Shown piece by piece: positions 45,384-55,035 of a stretch of 64,000 nt of DNA; within the stretch, counting starts at the first letter, position 1; each line of letters begins with the position of its first letter. This DNA comes from Anaerobacillus sp. CMMVII (lineage in GTDB: Bacteria > Bacillota > Bacilli > Bacillales > Anaerobacillaceae), in assembly GCF_025377685.1 (NCBI RefSeq), contig NZ_JACEHK010000009.1, forward strand, positions 1 to 64,000, written 5' to 3'. Made by a program: the position numbers and the translations under genes. Under the pieces are notes generated by a model, which was given only the letters and a program-made list of their open reading frames with translations, had not been told where the DNA came from and did not search any database.

Positions 45384-46690
45384 GTGAACTACCCGCCACT
45401 TAAATTCTAACGAATTTTGAAGTAGGAGCTTCTCGAATAATAGGTGCTTTTACTAGCCACCCAAATTGACCGAGCTATCCCCGCTGAACCAGCGGTTCGA
45501 AATTATAATCAACTAGGCTATTTTCGTTTCTGAAAGTAGTCTTTTTCCTTCGTTTTCAATATTATTTGCAGCATTTTCGTCACGGTCAGATTCATGACCA
45601 CAAGAACACTTATATATTCTTTCTGAAAGTGATAGCTGTTCTTTGACTTTGCCACATCTTGAACACGTCTTTGTAGATGGGAACCATTTATCAATCTTGA
45701 TAAATGCCTTCCCTCGGTCCTCAAATTTGTACTTTAAGAATGTAGTGAACATACCCCAACCGTTATCTGACACGCTTTTCCCAAATTTTAGAGCCTTTGA
45801 CATGCCCTTCATATCAAGGTCTTCAACAACAACGGCATCGTAATTATTAGCTAAAGCATAACTCTTTTTATGAAGAAAATCACGACGTTGATTGGCGGTT
45901 TTTTCTTGTAGTTTCGCTACTTTCTTCTTTTGTTTATACCAACGATTGGAGCCCTTTTTACGTCGTGACAAAACACGCTGTTCTTTGGCTAATTTTTCAA
46001 GAGATTGACGATAGAAGGGAGGGTAATTGGCTCTCTCACCATCACTTGTCACGTACAAATCAGTCATTGAAAAATCCAAACCAACAACGTTTTTCGGTTC
46101 GACTTTTTCGACAGTTTTTCAAATTCAGTCAGAACTGATGCATAGACCTTTCCAGAACTAGTCATCGCAATTGTTACAGATTTTAATTGGTGTGTTACTG
46201 GTATTTCTCTGTGTTGTTTAAGTTTGACCCATTTCATTTTAGGTAACTTGATATGACCATTCAAAATTTCAATATTCCCGTTCACAACATTAGTTGTATA
46301 CGTTTGTTTATGTTTTTTGCTTTTGAATTTTGGAAACTTTGCATTTTTTTTGAAGAAAGATTTATAGGCTTTGTCTAAGTTCATTTGAGCGTTTGCCAAA
46401 GAAAGGCTATCCACTTCTTTCAAAAATGGATATTCCTTTTTGTATTTAGCTGGCGTAGGATGTTTATGCTTCAATAATTCATCCTTATTCTCTTTGAACT
46501 GTTCGTAGGTTTCGATTCTATCATTCAGCATTTTGTTGTATGTAAAACTCACACAACCGAACGTTTTTCTCAACAACGTCAATTGGTCTTCTGTTGGATA
46601 TAAGCGAAATTTGAATGCTTTGTTCTTTTTAGCCATATCAAGTCACCACCAAACGTATGTTCTAGGTGATTTTATCAAAACTATGTCTAG
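45384..46690 (-). mobile_element. IS605-type tnpB-only element with putative omega RNA end
   Basis: Contains tnpB and no tnpA. On the minus strand, downstream of tnpB, the sequence has GAAGCTCCTACTTC, then GTGGCGGGTAGTTCAC ending at 45384, typical of the right end and omega-RNA scaffold of IS605/IS1341 elements. The sequence just beyond (45364-45383) would be the guide. The left end, somewhere near 46640-46690, cannot be placed precisely. Confidence 0.7.
45513..46636 (-). pseudogene. tnpB: TnpB RNA-guided nuclease, one-base frameshift
   Basis: About 375 residues after correction. N-terminus MAKKNKAFKFRLYPTEDQ, then FGCVSFTYNKML. The frame breaks at 46115-46119 (five As on the coding strand for six) after SVLTEFEK and resumes VVGLDFSMTDLYV, which holds the first RuvC Asp. 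VVVEDLDMKGM has the Glu, the zinc ribbon reads CSRCGKVKEQ ... YKCSCG, and the last Asp is in DRDENAANN. All RuvC residues are present, so the nuclease would be active if the frame is intact. Confidence 0.9.
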
Positions 46691-46741
46691 TTGTCTTTGT
46701 TTTTGCTTTTTCTTTTCCAAAATAAATAAAAAAAGAGCCAT

Positions 46742-47253
46742 TCATCTCCCACCTACCACTAACGCGCTTGAGGAAGGAGAATTCTGGCTATAAGTTGATA
46801 AATTAGTTAAGACGACGTCGACTCCTGCGGCTCTCAAGGTTTGGAGATGCTCTGGTTCATACGATCCATAAACTGTATTGATCTGATCTGTAATAAATGT
46901 AATCTCAATCTCTGGGTTCTGTTCTTTCTTATTTATTAATGACTCTGTAAGTTTTCTAGTAATCTTAGGATAATTCTGTTCTCCCTGATGCTCGGCATTA
47001 AACAAGAACATATCGAAAACAATAAATTCCTCAGCAAGATCGATCATTTCTAAAAGGCGATCAAAGATCTGCTGTTCAGAAACAACCTTTCCATCCTTCT
47101 CGTAAGTCAGATCATATAAAAATTCAACATCTGGAACTGTGTGATGCTCTCCCTGAAAGGATAAACTTCAGGTATCGGTTTAAATAAACCATATAAGGTG
47201 TATCCACCTACAACACTAAACAATAGTATCAAGACAATAGCTGCCTTTTTCAT
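46742..47253 (-). pseudogene. Phospholipase D-like protein, truncated and frameshifted
   Basis: ATG 47253 (MKKAAIVLILLFSVVGGYTLY) gives a signal or anchor. One base is missing near 47155, after IPEVYPF; the frame then gives GEHHTVPDVEFLYDLTYEKD and FIVFDMFLFNAEHQGEQNYP, LQTLRAAGVDVVLTNL. The match stops there, before both HKD motifs, and a short unrelated tail follows to 46742. The missing 3' part lies where the tnpB element begins, so insertion or deletion removed it. Confidence 0.6.
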
Positions 47254-47409
47254 AGTCTCATTCCTTTACACAAAAATTCTCATTCCTACCATTTAATACT
47301 TGATCACATTAGCCTATCCAGATGCTTTAAAAATTATTTTTATATTAAGTCTTAGAATTTTTCCAGAAAAAAACACAGGAAATTTCATTTTGAAATCTCC
47401 TGCGGCCAA

Positions 47410-48263
47410 TTATGCAAATGCCTTTAGCGATTGCTGTAAAACGATATTAATTTTTGCTCTTTCAAATTCTGAGACAACCGCTCGCTTTGTAAAAACATTG
47501 TAATGATTGTTTCGAATTTCGTTTAAAATTGCACGATAACTGTAGTTTGCCGCTTGTACGGGAATTCTTGAATACAGTGGATAGTCATTGGTAGATTCTA
47601 GTGCTTCTTCGTACAGTGCTTCAGCATACGTGGCTAAGTCTTCTACAAGTGCTTGGAATCGGTGATCAATCGTTTGTGCTTTCAGGTCTTCTAAGGTAAG
47701 CTTATGTTTCCTTAGGTATTCTTCTGGTAAATAGACTCTGTCTCTTTTTAAATCCTCACCTACATCCCGCAAAATGTTCGTTATTTGCATAGCAATTCCT
47801 AATTTTTTGGCACCTTCTTTCATCCGAGCAGTTGGTACAGGTGCGAGAATTGGCAAAAGCATTAAGCCCACGGAACTAGCCACACGATAAGAATAATATT
47901 CTACTTCAGATAAGGAACTGTATCTTGTTTTCTCAAAATCTAGCCTTTGTCCTTCAATCATTAAGTAGAATGGTTCAGGATCGATCGGAAACTTTTCAAA
48001 AACATCATGGAGAGCTAACCAAAGTTTGTTGTTATCATGAAATTCACCTTGTAAAAAGCGATCAAATTTAAGTTTAAATTGTTCTAGTTCTTCTAACGAG
48101 TGGAGCTCATCAACGATATCGTCAATTTGTCGACAGAATGTATAGATGGCCCAAACGGCCTTTTCTCTTGCTCTGGTAAAATAGAAAATGCTTTAACAAA
48201 GGTCTTAGAGTTAGCCTTCATGGTTTCATAACAGTATTGGTAGGCTTCACTTAATCTACTCAT
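47410..48263 (-). pseudogene. crtM: Diapophytoene (dehydrosqualene) synthase, one-base frameshift
   Basis: Squalene/phytoene synthase family, about 284 residues. ATG 48263 (MSRLSEAYQYCYETMKANS) overlaps the end of crtN by 8 bases. A deletion in the run at 48161-48164 breaks the frame after LPEQEK; the other frame gives AVWAIYTFCRQIDDIVDELH, the first Asp-rich motif. The second, ITNILRDVGEDLKRDR, is intact. It would join two farnesyl-PP units to the C30 precursor, given its place beside two CrtN-type genes. Confidence 0.88.
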
Positions 48264-49713
48264 TAGATTCATTCCTTTCTTCCGTAAGGAGATAATTGAC
48301 TAAAAGTTTTGCCCCTTGCATCACAATCGGAACACCACCACCAGGATGAATACTAGCACCAACTACATAGAAGTTTTCATAGTCAAAAGGTTTTATTTGT
48401 GGACGGAAAACACCAGATTGAGTTAATGTTGGTGCAATTCCAAAGCTTCCACCTTGGTATAAGCCATCTGCTAACGAATCCTTTGGCGTTCGAATTTGTT
48501 TCCAAACAATATGCTCTCGTAAATTTGGAAAGCCACGGTTTTCGATTTCAGAAATGATTTTTTCAACATAATCATCGATTTGATCCCACTGTATGTCTGG
48601 ATTGGCTGGGACTGGTACTAAGGCATACAAAACTCCATGTCCTTTTGGTGCTAAACTTTCATCTATAACTGAAGGGTGAAACGTATAAATTGCAGGGTCA
48701 CTTGGTAACTTCTTATCTACAAAAACCTCTTTCATATGCCGTTCTAAATCATCACTCATAAAAAATTGATGTATGACGTCATTTTGATATATTTTTGATA
48801 ATCCAAAGTAGAGTAATAGACAACCTGATGATGGAACAAACGGTTTCTTTTGCTTTAATTTTGGAAGCAACTCCTTGATTTGTGGAAAGTCACCATTGTA
48901 GATAATTCGTTCGAATTCAAAACGCTCACCGTTGCTAATGACACCAACACAGCGTTTATTTTGAAGAAGAATGTCACTGACTTTGCTGTTAAAGTTGATC
49001 TTAACGCCCCTTGTCTTTAGTTCCCTAACCAATAGCGATATTAAGTGAGCGTATCCCCCTTTTAGATACCAGACGCCATGAAAATGTTCACTAAACGGGA
49101 CCAATGAGTAAAGAGCAGGTGATCCGAAAGGTGCCCCGCCTATATATAAGGTTTGAAATGAAAATGCGTCCTGCATCTTTGGATGTGTAAAGTATTGTTT
49201 CGCTTGTTTTTGGACGGATTGGTAGGCTTTAAGCTTCCAAAGAGTTTGGATGTTTGGTACATTCCAAAAATCTCTTTTTCTCACAAAATCGCGATCAAGA
49301 AAGGCCTTTTTCCCTTCTGTAAATCGATATTCCATGTCATCTAGATACTGACGAAAGTTTTCCTCTTCACCAGGAAACTTTGCCTCAATTTCTGCAAGCT
49401 GTTTCCTAATATCGCTCCATTTTGAAAAAGATCGCCCAGTCTTATAGTGAAGTCGGTATAATGGATCACAGCGCACTAAATCTAAACTACTTAGATCAAT
49501 TCCGACTTCCTTTAAAATTTCTTTTAACATGTCTGGTAATAAAATAATCGTTGGGCCCTGGTCAACTTTGTAGGCTCCGTTTTTGACAAAAGTAAGTCGA
49601 CCGCCAGCTTCACTATTCTTCTCGAATATCGTGACCTCATAACCTCTCTTACTTAAGTATAAAGCGGTAATTAACCCACCAATCCCTGAACCAATAATCG
49701 CCGTTTTCATCAA
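48256..49713 (-). CDS. CrtN-family FAD-dependent carotenoid desaturase/oxygenase
   Basis: 485 residues. FAD motif AIIGSGIGGLITALYLSKRG, EKNSEAGGRLT, KVDQGPTIILLPDML, and C-terminal VVGASIHPGGGVPIVMQGAK. It is one of two CrtI/CrtN-type proteins in the operon. I cannot say which is the diapophytoene desaturase and which the later oxidase; this one lies next to crtM. Overlaps the upstream gene by 4 bases. Confidence 0.88.
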   Translation of the reverse strand: MMKTAIIGSGIGGLITALYLSKRGYEVTIFEKNSEAGGRLTFVKNGAYKVDQGPTIILLPDMLKEILKEVGIDLSSLDLVRCDPLYRLHYKTGRSFSKWSDIRKQLAEIEAKFPGEEENFRQYLDDMEYRFTEGKKAFLDRDFVRKRDFWNVPNIQTLWKLKAYQSVQKQAKQYFTHPKMQDAFSFQTLYIGGAPFGSPALYSLVPFSEHFHGVWYLKGGYAHLISLLVRELKTRGVKINFNSKVSDILLQNKRCVGVISNGERFEFERIIYNGDFPQIKELLPKLKQKKPFVPSSGCLLLYFGLSKIYQNDVIHQFFMSDDLERHMKEVFVDKKLPSDPAIYTFHPSVIDESLAPKGHGVLYALVPVPANPDIQWDQIDDYVEKIISEIENRGFPNLREHIVWKQIRTPKDSLADGLYQGGSFGIAPTLTQSGVFRPQIKPFDYENFYVVGASIHPGGGVPIVMQGAKLLVNYLLTEERNESNE

Positions 49714-51209
49714 GCATTCCTCTTTTTCTGATCAAATTCCATAATACTTCTAGCTGTAATTCGCGCCGATTCAAAAATTGTTGGTAAACCACTACCTGGA
49801 TGGGTTCCACCACCGACAAGCCAACAGTGGTTTAATTCTTGAAATTGATTATGTGGACGAAAGTACATCATTTGGCGAAGGTGATGAGCTAAATTAAAGG
49901 TAGCGCCACGGTACACATCAATTTCCTGCTCCCAATCCAGGGGGGTGATCATTCTTTCTACTTCAATATAGTCTTCTAAATTCTTATAGCCAGTCTTTTT
50001 TTCTATTTGGTCTAAGACGACTTTACGAAATTCATCCCTATGTTTCTCCCAATCTATCAAGCTATAATTATTTGGAACCGGAGCTAAAATGTATAATGAT
50101 GATTTTCCTTCGGGAGCTAAGGTTTTATCAATAACAGATGGGTTGTGTATATAGATCGATGGATCTTGTGAAAGTTTCTTTGTTTTAGTAATTTCTTCGA
50201 CGTTCTTCCGATAATCATCAGAAAAAACAATTAAGTGATGCGGTAAATCAAAGGTTTTGTTCACGCCCAAATAAAGCATAAATGTCGAACAAGAATAATC
50301 CTTTTTTTCTAGTTTCTGTTTAGAAAATTTCGTTAACGAGTCTTCTTCTACTAGCGTTGTCATCGCATGTGCAAAATCAGCGTTTATTACAACCTGATCA
50401 AAGCTGAGTAGTTCTCCCGTTTCAAGTTGAATCCCAGTAACATTTTTACGTTTGTCGCTAAGAAGGTTGGCTACACCACAACCTAAGTGAATGGTCCCAC
50501 CTAATTCACAAACTACTTTTGCCATCGCTTTTGTCAGTTGATTTAATCCGCCCATGGTATGGAAAATCCCATATTTATGCTCCATAAAGGAAAGGATACT
50601 AAAGGCACCAGGGCATTCCCATGGTGACATCCCTAAATATTTTGACTGGAATGTGAAAGCAAGCTTTAGTTGTTCGTCATCAAAATACTCACTTAAGACA
50701 TCGTATAATGACCGATTTAGTGAAAGTTGTGGTAATGCACGGATCGTTCTTAAGCGTAAATAATCAAATAATGAGCTATGACGATTTTGTAAAAGTGGCA
50801 TTAATGCAGCCAATTTCTTTTCAGTATCCTTCATAAAATTTTCGTAGCCATTTTCATTCCCGGGGAAGCTATCCTTAATTTCTGCTTTTGTCTTTTCTTG
50901 GTTCCGTGAAGGTGAAAATCGCTTGCCAGGAAATTGTAATTCATACATCGGTTCAATCTCGACAAGTTCCACATAATCTTTAAGTTTACGGCCTGTAGCT
51001 TGGAAAATTTCAGCCAAGATATGTGGCATACTAAAGAAGGTTGGCCCCATATCAAATATAAAATCACCTAATTGGATGCTCGACGTTCTTCCACCGACAT
51101 AAGATTTTTTCTCGAAAACCTCTACTATATACCCGTTAGCTGCTAATAACATTGCCACTGCTAAGCCACCAGGACCAGCACCAATAATCGCAATCTTTTT
51201 TTCATTCAT
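49710..51209 (-). CDS. CrtN/CrtP-type FAD-dependent carotenoid enzyme
   Basis: 499 residues. FAD motif AIIGAGPGGLAVAMLLAANG, EKKSYVGGRTSS, FDMGPTFFSMPHIL, and C-terminal VGGGTHPGSGLPTIFESAR. First gene of the carotenoid operon, with GAGGTGACG upstream. It would introduce double bonds into, or oxidise the ends of, a C30 backbone. The product is likely a yellow-to-red membrane pigment. Confidence 0.87.
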   Translation of the reverse strand: MNEKKIAIIGAGPGGLAVAMLLAANGYIVEVFEKKSYVGGRTSSIQLGDFIFDMGPTFFSMPHILAEIFQATGRKLKDYVELVEIEPMYELQFPGKRFSPSRNQEKTKAEIKDSFPGNENGYENFMKDTEKKLAALMPLLQNRHSSLFDYLRLRTIRALPQLSLNRSLYDVLSEYFDDEQLKLAFTFQSKYLGMSPWECPGAFSILSFMEHKYGIFHTMGGLNQLTKAMAKVVCELGGTIHLGCGVANLLSDKRKNVTGIQLETGELLSFDQVVINADFAHAMTTLVEEDSLTKFSKQKLEKKDYSCSTFMLYLGVNKTFDLPHHLIVFSDDYRKNVEEITKTKKLSQDPSIYIHNPSVIDKTLAPEGKSSLYILAPVPNNYSLIDWEKHRDEFRKVVLDQIEKKTGYKNLEDYIEVERMITPLDWEQEIDVYRGATFNLAHHLRQMMYFRPHNQFQELNHCWLVGGGTHPGSGLPTIFESARITARSIMEFDQKKRNA

Positions 51210-51236
51210 TCACGTCACCTCTTAATTGCTTATTTT

Positions 51237-51284
51237 TGTATAGGTTTTGTATTGTATTTGTGTATGTATTGTATATATTATGTG
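51237..51284 (-). promoter_or_regulatory. TGTAT-repeat cluster in the carotenoid promoter
   Basis: Within 48 bases the plus strand has TGTAT at least five times (TTGTATTGTATTTG, TGTATGTATTGTATAT). It is 28 to 75 bases upstream of the first carotenoid gene. Repeated TGTAT/ATACA half-sites suggest an operator; the light/B12-responsive MerR proteins LitR/CarH of some bacteria use such sites. No regulator gene is in the window. Confidence 0.4.
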
Positions 51285-51469
51285 TAATTCAACCAATAGG
51301 CAACTAAAATGCTCAAATGATTTTTAGAAACAAAAAAAACAAACTAAGTGATTTACGCTCAGTTTGTTGTAACTGTGTACATTTATATTAAGTTTGGTAG
51401 AAAATAAAGGGAAAATGTTATCTAAATCGAACTATTATAGTTATTACAACAGAACGAGGTGACCTGATA

Positions 51470-52207
51470 ATGAAACACAAGACATTAATTTTTGCTCATC
51501 GGGGTTCCGCTGGGACTCATCCGGAAAATACGATGGAGGCTTTTGAGGCTGCACTCCAAGCTGGAGCAGATGGTCTTGAGCTTGATGTACAGCTTACCAA
51601 AGACCTTGTTCCGGTAATTATTCACGATGAAACCGTTGAGCGAACGACAAATGGTGAAGGCTGGGTGAAGGATTTGACCCTTGAAGAACTACAAAAGCTT
51701 GATGCCGGAAGTTGGTTTTCTCCAGCTTTTCGTCATGCAAAAATCCCAACCTTAAAGGAGCTCTTACAATGGATATCTTCCACCCACCTTCTATTGAATA
51801 TTGAGCTTAAGAATGCCGTTATTCGCGACTCAGGCCTTGAAAAAATTGTCTTAGCACTAGTTGAAGAGTTTGGTTTAACGGATCGCGTCATTATTTCTTC
51901 CTTTAATCACTATAGTTTAGTAGATATACGGAAAATGAATGCTGAAATTGAAATAGCTGTATTATTCATGGAAGGGCTTTATGAGCCTTGGAACTATGCA
52001 AAACAAATAGGTGCTCAAGGATTGCATTGCTACTTACCTGTAGCAGTCCCTGAACTTCTCGCTGGCGCCGCCAAAGCAGGTATGCCTGTTCGGCCGTTTA
52101 CAGTCAATGAAGATCACCATATCACCGCTTTACTTAAGGGGGGGTGTTCAGCCATTATTACTGATTGGCCCAAAAGAGCTGTTCAAATTCGTGAACAGTT
52201 ATTCTAA
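51470..52207 (+). CDS. Glycerophosphodiester phosphodiesterase
   Basis: 245 residues, cytoplasmic GDPD/UgpQ type (no signal peptide). Active-site residues in AHRGSAGTHPENTMEAF, GLELDVQLTKD and VIIHDETVERTTNG. It releases glycerol-3-phosphate from deacylated phospholipid headgroups. ATG 51470 has GAGGTGACC upstream. The MFS gene follows 71 bases later. Confidence 0.9.
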   Translation: MKHKTLIFAHRGSAGTHPENTMEAFEAALQAGADGLELDVQLTKDLVPVIIHDETVERTTNGEGWVKDLTLEELQKLDAGSWFSPAFRHAKIPTLKELLQWISSTHLLLNIELKNAVIRDSGLEKIVLALVEEFGLTDRVIISSFNHYSLVDIRKMNAEIEIAVLFMEGLYEPWNYAKQIGAQGLHCYLPVAVPELLAGAAKAGMPVRPFTVNEDHHITALLKGGCSAIITDWPKRAVQIREQLF

Positions 52208-52278
52208 ATTGCTTGATGAACGTACACAATTTAATACACAATAGCGGTACTCTATAACGGTAATGTGGGGGTTGCGAA

Positions 52279-53562
52279 ATGAACGTTGGTAAACCTTTTT
52301 CTTATGGAAAGATTTTTGTTATTGGTAGTGGGTTCTTTGCGTTAATGCTTATTTGGACCTTTTACAATGCTTATATGCCACTCATTCTTGGCGAGTATAT
52401 TGAGAGTCGAGCGATTCGCGGCGCGATTATGGGGTTGGACAATTTGCTTGCTGTTTTACTCATTCCAGTGATCGGCGCCTGGTCTGATCGGATGAATACG
52501 AAGATCGGTAATAGACTTCCGTTTCTTGTCGTGGGCATGCCAGTTGCGGCTCTGTTTTTTATGTTAATTCCTTATGGTGCCGCTGCCACTTTATGGATCC
52601 TACTTGTTGTCGACATTATCTTTTTGCTAGCAATGACAATATACCGAGCACCAGTCATTGCGTTAATGCCAGACCACACTCCTTCAGAGAAACGTTCTAC
52701 TGCAAACGGAGTTATTAACTTTATGGGTGGAGTCGGTGCAATTGTTGCCTTATTCGGTCTCTCTACCCTATATGGGATTGACCGCACGTACCCGTTTTTA
52801 GTCGCAGGTCTATTACTTTTTCTTGCGTTTATCATGCTCTATTTTACTGTCGACCGCCATCCGCCTTATGCTGGCAATACTGAGGATGAGCTAGAAGAAA
52901 CGCAAGCGGCTAAGTCCTTTTTTCATGGCTTGAGTCAGCTGAAAAAACCTGAGTTCAGGGGACACCTTTTCATCTTAATCGCTATTTTTATCTACTTTAT
53001 CGGATATACAGGAATTGAAGCATTGTTTACTGTTTATGCTGTCGAACACTTACGAATGGAAGAAAGTGCAGCTGGCTTTACTCTAGGATTTTTCAGCCTT
53101 GCCTTTGTGCTGTTCGCCATTCCAGCAGGGCTATTAGGGAGTAAACGAGGCAAAGCTCCGATGATGTTGCTCGGTTTGATTTTCTTACCAATTATTTTTG
53201 TTACTATTCCCTTCCTTCCCTATTTACAAGAGTTCGTTCCGAGCTTAAACCAAACTTTATTGCTTCAAATCACCCTGTTTATCGGTGGAATTGCCTGGGC
53301 CTTTATCAACGTCCAAGCTTACCCTTTAGTTGCTGACTTAGGCGGAAAAAGTAAAATAGGCTTTTTCACAGGTTTATACTATCTTTTCTCGATGGCCTCA
53401 GCCATTATTGCGCCTGGTATCTTAGGTCTATTAATGGATTTGTTTACCCACCCTTCATTGTTTTACGGTGCTGCCGTTAGTTTTGTTGTTGCCTTCTATT
53501 TCTTAAGAAAAGGTAGTCGAATGATTTTATGGAAATCGGCCGAGTCAATAAAAGTAAGTTAA
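52279..53562 (+). CDS. MFS transporter, GPH/SLC45-like
   Basis: 427 residues, twelve helices. Loop 2-3 motif GAWSDRMNTKIGNRLPF and repeat-like GSKRGKAPMMLLG resemble the sugar:cation (GPH) and SLC45 transporters. Substrate not readable; the GDPD neighbour could indicate a headgroup or sugar compound. GTGGGGG upstream of ATG 52279. Confidence 0.8.
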   Translation: MNVGKPFSYGKIFVIGSGFFALMLIWTFYNAYMPLILGEYIESRAIRGAIMGLDNLLAVLLIPVIGAWSDRMNTKIGNRLPFLVVGMPVAALFFMLIPYGAAATLWILLVVDIIFLLAMTIYRAPVIALMPDHTPSEKRSTANGVINFMGGVGAIVALFGLSTLYGIDRTYPFLVAGLLLFLAFIMLYFTVDRHPPYAGNTEDELEETQAAKSFFHGLSQLKKPEFRGHLFILIAIFIYFIGYTGIEALFTVYAVEHLRMEESAAGFTLGFFSLAFVLFAIPAGLLGSKRGKAPMMLLGLIFLPIIFVTIPFLPYLQEFVPSLNQTLLLQITLFIGGIAWAFINVQAYPLVADLGGKSKIGFFTGLYYLFSMASAIIAPGILGLLMDLFTHPSLFYGAAVSFVVAFYFLRKGSRMILWKSAESIKVS

Positions 53563-53589
53563 TTACTTTAAGTGCCAGAAACTTTAACG

Positions 53590-53624
53590 AAACTCATAGA
53601 ACATTTTCTATGAGTTTTTTTGTG
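53590..53624 (+). terminator. Terminator after the MFS gene
   Basis: AACTCATAGAA / TTCTATGAGTT stem followed by TTTTTTTG. In the spacer to 53940 there is also a GTCTCGTAGA ... TCTATGAGAC inverted pair, with no gene. Confidence 0.88.
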
Positions 53625-53940
53625 TTAAGTGTTAGGTATTTAAGGATGAATGCTTTTAATTAGAAGGTGCTATTTTACAGTTTCGAGGGGGAATGTCTCG
53701 TAGAGTCCTTTCTAGGTGCCCCTTTTTACATTATTTAGAAAGTCGCGGCTCGTAGAACTATTCTATGAGACAAAATTAGAAACACATGCCGTAATATGAC
53801 TAAACAAGATATTGTACAGCATTTGTTAAGTGGACTCTACCGCTAGTAAAAGCTTCAACCAATGAAAACAAATGTTTCTAGACAAACACACATTTTTTTA
53901 GATAAACATAGATTAATAAAAAAATGTGGGAGGGATTTTT

Positions 53941-55032
53941 ATGAATTTTAGGAAAGGACCAAGCAGCGGCAAAGCTCGGTCGAACTGGAATTTTTACGAA
54001 GTGGTCGGTGTATTGTTAATCGTCTCTTCTCTATTGCTGCTACTGTTTGTTCCAAATTCGCTTTCACAATTGTTTGATACGATTATTAAGGAAGTAAAGC
54101 CCATAGTCGTTGATGTGTTCTTAACCGGTGAGGTTGGAATAGCGATTATTGTTAGTATAATCGTTGGTAGAATTTTGGAGCGCTTAGGGTTTACCGATGG
54201 ATTAATTCGGTTATTTGTTCCAATTATGAAATTATTTAAAATAAATCCAGCTGTTATTATTCCAAGTGCATATAACATTTTAGGTGATATCAATGCCGCA
54301 GGTAAAATTGCCGGACCGATCCTCGTTAAAGCTAATGCTACAAAGGCTGAGCAAAAGATTTCTGTCGCAACGATGATACAATCACCACAGTCATTTGCCA
54401 CCTTTGTATTAGGATTAATTGCACTTGCTGCATTTGGGATTAATGCCTTCCCGCTGGTCATTTTATCCATCTTTGTGCCAATCATAGTTGTTCCATTCAT
54501 CCTCTCTAAAACGATATATAGAGATACAAAAAAGGTGACATTAGAAGATCTCCCACGTTTTACACCAAATACGAAGTTTCTCCAAACAATTTTTTCTTCT
54601 GCTAAAGAGGGTGCAGAATTACTGTTTTTAATTATTATTCCGGCGGTTGCAGTTGTGTTTTTCTTCATAGGGGTATTAAAATTTATAGGTGCTTGGGGCG
54701 TTATTGAGTCAACCTTAGCATCAATGTTGACATTTATTAGTGTCGAGCCTAGTACTGGAATTGTTTCAATTCTTGCAGCACCTACTCTCGCTGTTGCTCA
54801 GCTAGCAGAATTAGCAGGTACCATTGATCCGAGATTAGTCGTTGGTTCCTTTGTCCTAGCAAACTCAGGTTTACCATTATCAGTTATCTTTGGTCAAGTA
54901 CCAGTAACATGGGCTGAATCGTCAAGTTTAAATGAGAAAGAAGTATTAGAAGCTGCGATCATTGGTCTAGTGTTACGATTGATTACCGCTTGTGCTCTCG
55001 CCTATCTTTTAACGCCATTTTTGGTGGTGTAG
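53941..55032 (+). CDS. Gate-domain (nucleoside-recognition/YjiH-like) membrane protein
   Basis: 363 residues from ATG 53941 (MNFRKGPSSGKARSNWNFYE) with GGGAGGG upstream. It has two Gate domains, GEVGIAIIVSIIVGRILERLGF and a second near GAELLFLIIIPAVAVVFFF, with about nine helices. The domain occurs in nucleoside and other small-molecule carriers. The next gene starts 3 bases after its stop and is an amidohydrolase, suggesting uptake then hydrolysis of a cyclic amide or nucleobase-like compound. Confidence 0.75.
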   Translation: MNFRKGPSSGKARSNWNFYEVVGVLLIVSSLLLLLFVPNSLSQLFDTIIKEVKPIVVDVFLTGEVGIAIIVSIIVGRILERLGFTDGLIRLFVPIMKLFKINPAVIIPSAYNILGDINAAGKIAGPILVKANATKAEQKISVATMIQSPQSFATFVLGLIALAAFGINAFPLVILSIFVPIIVVPFILSKTIYRDTKKVTLEDLPRFTPNTKFLQTIFSSAKEGAELLFLIIIPAVAVVFFFIGVLKFIGAWGVIESTLASMLTFISVEPSTGIVSILAAPTLAVAQLAELAGTIDPRLVVGSFVLANSGLPLSVIFGQVPVTWAESSSLNEKEVLEAAIIGLVLRLITACALAYLLTPFLVV

Positions 55033-55035
55033 CTG

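Noticed and set aside
51429-51446. A further ATAACTATAGTTAT-like site upstream of the GDPD gene
   Set aside because: AACTAT-T-ATAGTTAT has an extra central base and lacks the left AT, so it does not match the two perfect copies. It may just be part of a promoter.
53994-54668. 224-aa frame antisense to the Gate-domain gene
   Set aside because: It is a shadow of a hydrophobic gene; the plus strand has clear domains and a start signal.
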